64,000 bases of DNA from JAJDXW01 sp965202895. GTDB taxonomy: Bacteria; Pseudomonadota; Gammaproteobacteria; HK1. Location: the NCBI GenBank assembly GCA_965202895.1, contig OZ241901.1, positions 3,658,001 to 3,722,000 on the forward strand. Direction: 5' to 3'. The notes below the pieces were generated by a model. It was not told the DNA's origin and made no database searches. It saw nothing but the letters and a program-made list of their open reading frames with translations. A program made the translations under genes and the position numbers. Position 1 is the first letter of the stretch, and the number at the start of each line of letters is the position of its first letter. Positions 58,422 through 64,000 of this stretch are shown in pieces.

Positions 58422-59541
58422 ACGGTCGACCCGGTCCGGTCTCTTCGATGATCGCCCCGCCGAGGCATTCCTCGTCCGCGTAGAAGACGACCGACTGCCC
58501 GGGGGCCACCCCCCGCTGCGGCGGATCGAGCTCGACGAGGAGGAGGTGCTTCCCGAGCGGGGTCACCCGGCTCGCCGAGCCTTCGCCTCGATAGCGGGTC
58601 ACCGCACGGCAGGCGAGTGGAAAGCGGGGCGGTTCGCCTCCGGTCCAGCTCGGGTCGCCCGCGGTCAGCACCCGGGTCGCGAGCCTCGGGTGGCCGGCGC
58701 CCTGCGCCACGATCAGGGCATTGCGCGCGAGGTCCTTGCCGGTGACGTACCAGGGCTCACCGCTTCCACCGCGCCGGCCGCCGATGCCGAGCCCGCGGCG
58801 CTGTCCGAGGGTGTGGAAGGCGAGGCCGCCATGCGTCCCGATCCTCTCCCCCTCCGGCGTCTCGATGGGGCCCGGAGCCGGGGGGATCCACCGGCCGAGG
58901 AACTCGCGAAACGGCCGTTCTCCGATAAAGCAGATCCCCGTGCTGTCCGGCCGGCCGTGGTTCGGAAGCCCCGCCGCCTTCGCCATCGCCCGCACCTCGG
59001 ACTTGGTCCGATCGCCGATCGGAAAGAGGGCGCGGGCGAGCGAATCCTGGCCCACCCGGTTCAGGAAGTAGGACTGGTCCTTGTCCGGGTCGCGTCCCTT
59101 CAGGAGGCGGAACCGGCCTTCGCGCTCGACGACCCGCGCGTAGTGCCCGGTGGCGACCCGGGACACCCCGAGATCGTCGGCGTATCGGAACAGCTCGCCG
59201 AACTTGATCTCCCGGTTGCACCATACGTCCGGATTGGGGGTCCGCCCGGCGGCGCACGCCGAGAGAAACGGCTCGAAGACCCGGGCCCAGTACTCGGTCG
59301 AGAAGTTGACGGTGCGGAGCCGGAGACCGAGATGGGAGCACACCGCCTCGGCTTCCGCGAGGTCTTCGGCGGCGGAGCACTCGCCGCCGCGATCGTCTTC
59401 CTCCCAGTTCTTCATGAAGACCGGCTCCACCACCGCTCCGGTATCGCGAAGCATCGCGGCGGTCGCCGCCGAGTCGACCCCGCCCGAGAGCCCGACCACC
59501 ACGCGCTCCCCGGGCTCGATGGCCAGGGCGGACGGATTCAT
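58399..59541 (-). CDS. mnmA: tRNA-specific 2-thiouridylase MnmA
   Basis: A protein of 380 residues: PP-loop VVVGLSGGVDSAATA (Ser-Gly-Gly-Val-Asp-Ser 19-24), FMKNWEEDD, the catalytic cysteines in NPDVWCNREIKF and STGICFIGERPF, TGHYARV and KDQSYFLNRV. It makes the 2-thio group of wobble uridine in Lys/Glu/Gln tRNAs. ATG 59541 overlaps the yhdP stop by 4 bp, so the two are co-translated. Confidence 0.97.
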   Translation of the reverse strand: MNPSALAIEPGERVVVGLSGGVDSAATAAMLRDTGAVVEPVFMKNWEEDDRGGECSAAEDLAEAEAVCSHLGLRLRTVNFSTEYWARVFEPFLSACAAGRTPNPDVWCNREIKFGELFRYADDLGVSRVATGHYARVVEREGRFRLLKGRDPDKDQSYFLNRVGQDSLARALFPIGDRTKSEVRAMAKAAGLPNHGRPDSTGICFIGERPFREFLGRWIPPAPGPIETPEGERIGTHGGLAFHTLGQRRGLGIGGRRGGSGEPWYVTGKDLARNALIVAQGAGHPRLATRVLTAGDPSWTGGEPPRFPLACRAVTRYRGEGSASRVTPLGKHLLLVELDPPQRGVAPGQSVVFYADEECLGGAIIEETGPGRPFSPTRGS

Positions 59542-62500
59542 TTCCGTGCGGCGGGGGTGCGGACCAGGATGCGTTCGATCTCCGGATCGTCCAGCGGACC
59601 GCGCAGCCGGTATCGCAGGCTGAACAGGCGGTCGAGGATGATTTCGTCGCCCGCGATCTTCTCGAGCAGGAAGTTCGCCGCCAGATAGGGCCAGGCGGCG
59701 GCCCAGATGGGGAACAGCGCTCCGCTTCGGGTCACCCGCGGAATGACGGCGATCTCCTGGTCGTACCGGCGGGCGGCGAGATCGATGCCGCCCCGCACCT
59801 CGATCCGGGCGCTCGGCCCCGTGATGACGAGCTCGCGGATCCGGGCCGATCCATCCTCGATGCGCGTGCGGGCCGTGATCCGGTCGTATGCGAAGCCCTT
59901 GCCGACCACGTGGGAGAGATCGAGGGCGAGGACCCGTGGCAGGGCCTCCAGGCTGATGAGTGCGAGCAGCCGGCCGATCGGTCCCATGCGCACTCGGGGG
60001 AGGTTGCCGTTCTCGGCATCCATCTCGATCGTGCCTTCGGCCTTCGCCAGCGAAGGTTCGAGCGGCGAGCCGGGCCACGCGAGATCGAAGCGGACCTCGA
60101 CCACCCCGCCCGCCGCGGCCTCCTCGTCGAGGCCGGCGGTGGCCAGGAGCCGGGAGACGTCCGGGGAACTCAGCCGGGCCTCGAACCGGCTGACGGAGGA
60201 TCCGTCCCCGTCGGAGAGCCAGCTTCCGCTTCCCCGCATCCGCAGGCCGGACGAATCGACCTCGAGCTTCTCGATCCCGATCCCGCCGCCGGTCCGTTCC
60301 CCGATCGCCCGGACCGCCCCGAGGTCGATCTTCCCGAAGCGAAGCGAATCGATCCGGACGTCGAACGAGGGCCATCGATCCGGCCGGACGCTCCCCCCCG
60401 GATCGTCGTTCGGCGGCCCTTCCTGGTCGCCGTCCTCGCCGGCTCCGGGCGGTTCGTCGAAGTGCGCCCGCTCGAGGCGCGCACGGGCCTGGCCGGAGGC
60501 GGGGTCGACGGGGAACACGATCTCCCCCGCAAGCCCCTCTCCGGCCAGCCCGACGTGAAACCCGGAGCCGGCGGCGGTCGGGGTGATCTCGAAGCGGGCG
60601 AGGGCGATGCGCCGGCCCGATACGCGCGCCCCGGCGGTTTCGAGCGAGATCCTCCCGATCCGGGACAGCCATCCGATCGGCCCGGGGGTACTCGCCGCCC
60701 CCAGGGCGAACCACCGATCGAGGTCGAGCTCGGCGACCGCGCCCGAGACTTCGATGTGGCTCTCGGCGGGCAGGGCCGGGCGGGCGCCCCCCAGGGTCAA
60801 CCCTCCTCTCGTGAGCGCCCAGCCGGCGCCTTGGTCCGCGACCTCGAACAGCGCCGTCGTGTCCGTGCCGTAGCGTGCGTCGATCAGCCATTCGTTCTCG
60901 CCGGGGGCAAGGACGACTTCGAGCCGGCGCGCCGTACCGGCCGGCTTTTCGAACGGAGGAGGGAAGTCGATGGAGGCGGTGCGAAGGTCGGAACGGAACA
61001 CGATCCTCCCGGCCCGGCTGCGGTACTCGGCGTCCCACGAGGTCCGGCCCCGGAGGTGTTCGAGCCACGGACCGGTCTCCTCCGGGCCGAGATCGACGAG
61101 GTCCTCGAGGGCGCCGGCGAACCAGTCGCCGTCGCCCTCCCCGGAGAAGCGCAGCACCAGCCCCTCGCCGCGGACGAACTCGACGTGGGATTCGATCCCG
61201 GCGCCGCGGAAACGTCCGCGGAGGGGGCCCCCGCGAAGGGCCGCGGCGTCGAACACGAGGTCGCCGTGGACCCCTTCGAGGACCGCCCGACGGCCGGCCA
61301 GGCCGACCGCGACCCCGTCGAGCGCAATCGTTCCCGAAACGCCGATCTCCCGGTCGGCCGCGCCGCGGCCGACCGGGAGATCGAGCTCGGCCGTCGTCGC
61401 CGTCGGGCCGTCCGCGCGGAGGTCCGGGGCGAGACCGTCGCCGCCCCGCGTACGGAGGGGACTCGCGCGGAGGAACGCGAGGAGGTCACGGGCCGGGCCG
61501 GACCCGGCGAGCGAGACCCGGACCCGACCCGTCCGGTTCGTGACGTCCCGGAGGCGGGCGGCGCCGTCCTCGAATGCGGTGTCGAAGATCGATCCCCGGA
61601 TCCTCGAGAATTCGAGCACCGCTCCCTCCGCGCGCCCCTCGGCTTCCTCGATCCGGACCGCCGGCCAACCCTCGGCGTAGGCGAAGTCGACCCCCCGGAC
61701 CATGCCCGTCGCCCGGAACTCGCCGTCTCCGTCCGGGAAGGGGATGCGCCGCGGGTCGCCGCGGACCCGTACCCGCGCACCCGTGAGTCGGCCGGAACGC
61801 ACCGCACGGTGGTACCAGCGGAAGAATCCGGCGGCCCGGCGGTCGGGGAGCACGACTCCGACGTCCGTGAGGTCCGCCTCGTCCAGCCGGATCTCGGCAT
61901 CCAGCGAGGGGGCGCCTTCCTGGTCGGGAAAGGGAGCCCCCAGACTCCCCGCGATGCGTCCCGAGACCCCCGCCGCGGCGAAGCTCAGGCCTCCGGTGCG
62001 CGCGGTCCAGGCCCGTTCGGCGGCGGTCACCCGGATATCGCCGCGCAAGGTCAGCTCGTAGGGGGTGCTTCGGAACGACGGCATCGCGGCGAGAAGGCGA
62101 TCGTCGGTGAACCGAACCCGCCAGTCGCCGTCGGCGAACTCGATTCTCCCTCCGGCTTCGGATACCAGCCACTCCCCGGCCGCGACCCCGAATCCCGACA
62201 CCGCCGCACTCAGCCGGAACGAAGGTTCGCCGCCCCCGGCTTCGCTCGCGCCGGGGTCGCCGAAGGAGGTCAGCTCTTCGATCGTCCCCGCGGGTCGGAG
62301 GCGTTCCAGCGCGGCGCGAAGCGGATGTCCGGACGGCAGCGCGTTGCGGGCCGCCTGGGCCAGCATCGGGACCGGGACCCGGCGGGCGGACCATCGCAGC
62401 GACCCCGGGGCGCCGGTGGACCAGCCCAGGAGGAAGGGGCTCGGCTCCGCGTCCTCTCCCCCGGGCAGCCGGGACCAGTCCACCTCCCCGTTGACCGTCC

Positions 62501-63533
62501 AGCCGCCCGGTTCGGGAGCCGCTCTGGCCAGGAAGCGCACCCCTTCGAGGCTGATCCCCGCCGCGCCGTCTTCCCCCCTCGGCGGGCCGAAGGTGAAGTC
62601 GAGGTCCGCCGATTCGATCCGTGCCTGCGCAAGCCGGACCGAGAGGCTGAAGCGGGCCTCGCTCGAGATCCGGCCGAGGCCGGTCCGAACCGTCGCGCCG
62701 GGCTCCAGCACCCCGGCCAGGAAGCGCACGCCTTCCATCGGAACGTCGTCGCCGGCGAGCCGGACGTCGATCCGCCAGTCGTCGGCCATCGGGTCGCGCA
62801 CCGTGCCGTCGAAGGGCAGGGCCGGCGCCCCGGGACCGATCAGCAGCTCGCCGCGGAATGCGATCCCCTCGTCCGTCGAGCGGAGCACCGCCCTCATTCC
62901 CGAGGAATGGGCCGAAGAACGTCCACGGTACCGGATCTCACCGGAGTGCAGCACGAGCCGGTCGAGGCCGAGGCCGAGGAGGATCCTCGGCACGACGAGC
63001 AGGCGCGCGAGCGGCGGCGGCGCGTCCGGGCCGGCCCGTTCCCGTCTCGCGGCCACCAGTACGGCCCCGGTCGCGTCCACGTTCGAGATCCTCGGCAGCC
63101 CGGTCGGGGAGAGGTCGATCGACGCACGAAAGTGGTCGATGGAGCTTCCGTTCGGAAAACGGACCCCGTCCCCGTTCGCATGAGACCGCATCCCGGCGAG
63201 CGAAATGCTCACCCGTTCCGTGGTGGTCCGTCCGACGCGCACCTTCCGGGCCTCGATCAGGGGCCGGCCTTCCACCATCCGGAAATCGAGCGCCCCGATG
63301 GCCACCGGACGCCCGGTCGCGGCGCTCGCGAGGTACTCCGCGGCGGGACGAAGGAGCCCCGGATCGAGGGTGAGCCATGCTGCCGCGGCGGCGAATGCGG
63401 CAAGGACGCCGGCCGGGACCAGCAGCACGGGCCGCCGCCATGCACGGCGCCGGGAGGACACGGTGGCTTCCTCGGCTCGTTCCGCTCCTCGCCGGGCGGG
63501 GCTCCCGGTGTCCAGGGGGGCTTCGCGGTTCAC
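59538..63533 (-). CDS. yhdP: YhdP-family AsmA-like envelope protein
   Basis: A protein of 1331 residues, slightly longer than E. coli YhdP (~1266). One N-terminal membrane anchor (residues ~33-55, VLLVPAGVLAAFAAAAAWLTL) is followed by a very long beta-rich periplasmic region (DUF3971/AsmA-like). It ends with GYF-like AsmA_2 features such as ARIEVRGGIDLAARRYDQEI and FPIWAAAWPYLAANFLLEKI. The family forms bridge-like channels that carry phospholipid to the outer membrane. It is unusual only in being joined to mnmA. Confidence 0.92.
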   Translation of the reverse strand: MNREAPLDTGSPARRGAERAEEATVSSRRRAWRRPVLLVPAGVLAAFAAAAAWLTLDPGLLRPAAEYLASAATGRPVAIGALDFRMVEGRPLIEARKVRVGRTTTERVSISLAGMRSHANGDGVRFPNGSSIDHFRASIDLSPTGLPRISNVDATGAVLVAARRERAGPDAPPPLARLLVVPRILLGLGLDRLVLHSGEIRYRGRSSAHSSGMRAVLRSTDEGIAFRGELLIGPGAPALPFDGTVRDPMADDWRIDVRLAGDDVPMEGVRFLAGVLEPGATVRTGLGRISSEARFSLSVRLAQARIESADLDFTFGPPRGEDGAAGISLEGVRFLARAAPEPGGWTVNGEVDWSRLPGGEDAEPSPFLLGWSTGAPGSLRWSARRVPVPMLAQAARNALPSGHPLRAALERLRPAGTIEELTSFGDPGASEAGGGEPSFRLSAAVSGFGVAAGEWLVSEAGGRIEFADGDWRVRFTDDRLLAAMPSFRSTPYELTLRGDIRVTAAERAWTARTGGLSFAAAGVSGRIAGSLGAPFPDQEGAPSLDAEIRLDEADLTDVGVVLPDRRAAGFFRWYHRAVRSGRLTGARVRVRGDPRRIPFPDGDGEFRATGMVRGVDFAYAEGWPAVRIEEAEGRAEGAVLEFSRIRGSIFDTAFEDGAARLRDVTNRTGRVRVSLAGSGPARDLLAFLRASPLRTRGGDGLAPDLRADGPTATTAELDLPVGRGAADREIGVSGTIALDGVAVGLAGRRAVLEGVHGDLVFDAAALRGGPLRGRFRGAGIESHVEFVRGEGLVLRFSGEGDGDWFAGALEDLVDLGPEETGPWLEHLRGRTSWDAEYRSRAGRIVFRSDLRTASIDFPPPFEKPAGTARRLEVVLAPGENEWLIDARYGTDTTALFEVADQGAGWALTRGGLTLGGARPALPAESHIEVSGAVAELDLDRWFALGAASTPGPIGWLSRIGRISLETAGARVSGRRIALARFEITPTAAGSGFHVGLAGEGLAGEIVFPVDPASGQARARLERAHFDEPPGAGEDGDQEGPPNDDPGGSVRPDRWPSFDVRIDSLRFGKIDLGAVRAIGERTGGGIGIEKLEVDSSGLRMRGSGSWLSDGDGSSVSRFEARLSSPDVSRLLATAGLDEEAAAGGVVEVRFDLAWPGSPLEPSLAKAEGTIEMDAENGNLPRVRMGPIGRLLALISLEALPRVLALDLSHVVGKGFAYDRITARTRIEDGSARIRELVITGPSARIEVRGGIDLAARRYDQEIAVIPRVTRSGALFPIWAAAWPYLAANFLLEKIAGDEIILDRLFSLRYRLRGPLDDPEIERILVRTPAARK

Positions 63534-63599
63534 TCCGGGCTCACTCCGGATCCACCCCGCGTCCGCGGCCGGCGGCGGTACGAAGCCGAGCGGTCCGAT

Positions 63600-64000
63600 T
63601 CATTCCGCGAGCGCCTCGGCCAGTACTTCGGCCGGATGGAAGGCCAGCCGGCCGGCGCCGTCGGCGATCTGCCGCCGGCAGCTCGTCCCGCCCGCGACGA
63701 TCCTGGCGCCGGCCGGGGCGGACCGGACCGCGGGCAGGAGCGAAAGCTCTCCCATCCGCATCGAGACGTCGAAGTGCTCCGCCTCATGACCGAAGGCGCC
63801 CGCCATTCCGCAGCAGCTCGATTCGACGTCCTCGACCTCGACGCCCGGAATGAGTCCGAGCGCGTCTCTCGCCGCCGCTCCGGCCCCGAACGCCTTCTGA
63901 TGGCAGTGGGAGTGCACGAGCACCCGCCGCTCCCCGATCGGCCGGAGCGTGAGTGGAAGGGCGCCGCGGTCCCGTTCGTGCACGAGCCATTCCTCGAGCA
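63600..64000 (-). CDS. FAD- and Fe-S-binding oxidase, C-terminal part (cut by window edge)
   Basis: The last ~133 residues of a larger protein. They contain the CCG-domain cysteine motifs of heterodisulfide-reductase/GlcF-like proteins: VLVHSHCHQKAF, VESSCCGMAGAFGHEAEHF and AGGTSCRRQI. In proteins ending this way the N-terminus is usually an FAD-linked oxidase domain (D-lactate or 2-hydroxyacid dehydrogenase type), which would lie beyond 64000. It is followed on the same strand, 66 bp later, by yhdP. Confidence 0.8.
   Translation of the reverse strand, partial: LEEWLVHERDRGALPLTLRPIGERRVLVHSHCHQKAFGAGAAARDALGLIPGVEVEDVESSCCGMAGAFGHEAEHFDVSMRMGELSLLPAVRSAPAGARIVAGGTSCRRQIADGAGRLAFHPAEVLAEALAE

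Overview
The window is about 68-70% GC and most plausibly comes from a gammaproteobacterium. The housekeeping block at the right, dnaX-ybaB-recR followed by rsgA/orn/nnr/tsaE/amiC, has the gammaproteobacterial gene order, and yhdP, mnmA and tRNA-Ser(GGA) with an encoded CCA fit the same group. This is inferred from gene content and order. No search was run.

Layout, left to right. (1) 1-3.5 kb: the end of an unknown gene, then a von Willebrand A / PP2C phosphatase / Ser-Thr kinase triad of the TerY-P type, a predicted anti-phage signalling module. (2) 4.2-5.4 kb: three small membrane or coiled-coil proteins and a tRNA-Ser gene. (3) 5.5-17.6 kb: a catabolic operon with an acyl-CoA dehydrogenase-fold protein that lacks the usual catalytic glutamates, soxB-soxD-soxA of heterotetrameric sarcosine oxidase without soxG, and a five-gene oligopeptide-type ABC importer. 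(4) 17.6-45.3 kb: a defence island. (5) 45.8-50.3 kb: hyuA-hyuB (ATP-dependent hydantoinase/oxoprolinase) followed by a soxG-like gene, which is the subunit missing from region 3. (6) 50.3-64 kb: conserved housekeeping genes, ending in a partial FAD/Fe-S oxidase.

The defence island is mosaic and nested. It holds a 1502-residue Avs-like STAND NTPase with a Cap4/DUF4297-type nuclease head (minus strand). It also holds a SNF2/DUF3883 helicase, a DUF1156 DNA methylase and a DUF499 ATPase that look like one dispersed system, a VapBC-type pair, a complete Gabija pair (gajA-gajB), and three copies of a small ribbon-helix-helix antitoxin cassette with broken toxins. A frameshifted serine-dehydrogenase-type protease lies in a low-GC patch. 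Most strikingly, a single-gene fusion joins an AlbA_2/Schlafen-type ATPase to a complete but apparently catalytically dead long Argonaute.

The insertion history is partly readable. The Avs block is bounded by the ABC ATPase gene and a second, broken 534-bp copy of its middle. The Argonaute gene sits between the DUF1156 and DUF499 genes and is flanked by two 223-bp copies of exactly that gene junction, about 97% identical. A decayed 90-bp piece of the DUF1156 gene lies just left of Gabija.

The catabolic genes left and right of the island make biochemical sense together: a hydantoinase that could yield N-carbamoylsarcosine, sarcosine oxidase BDA and G, and an importer. I therefore infer that one operon was split by a defence island of about 28 kb.
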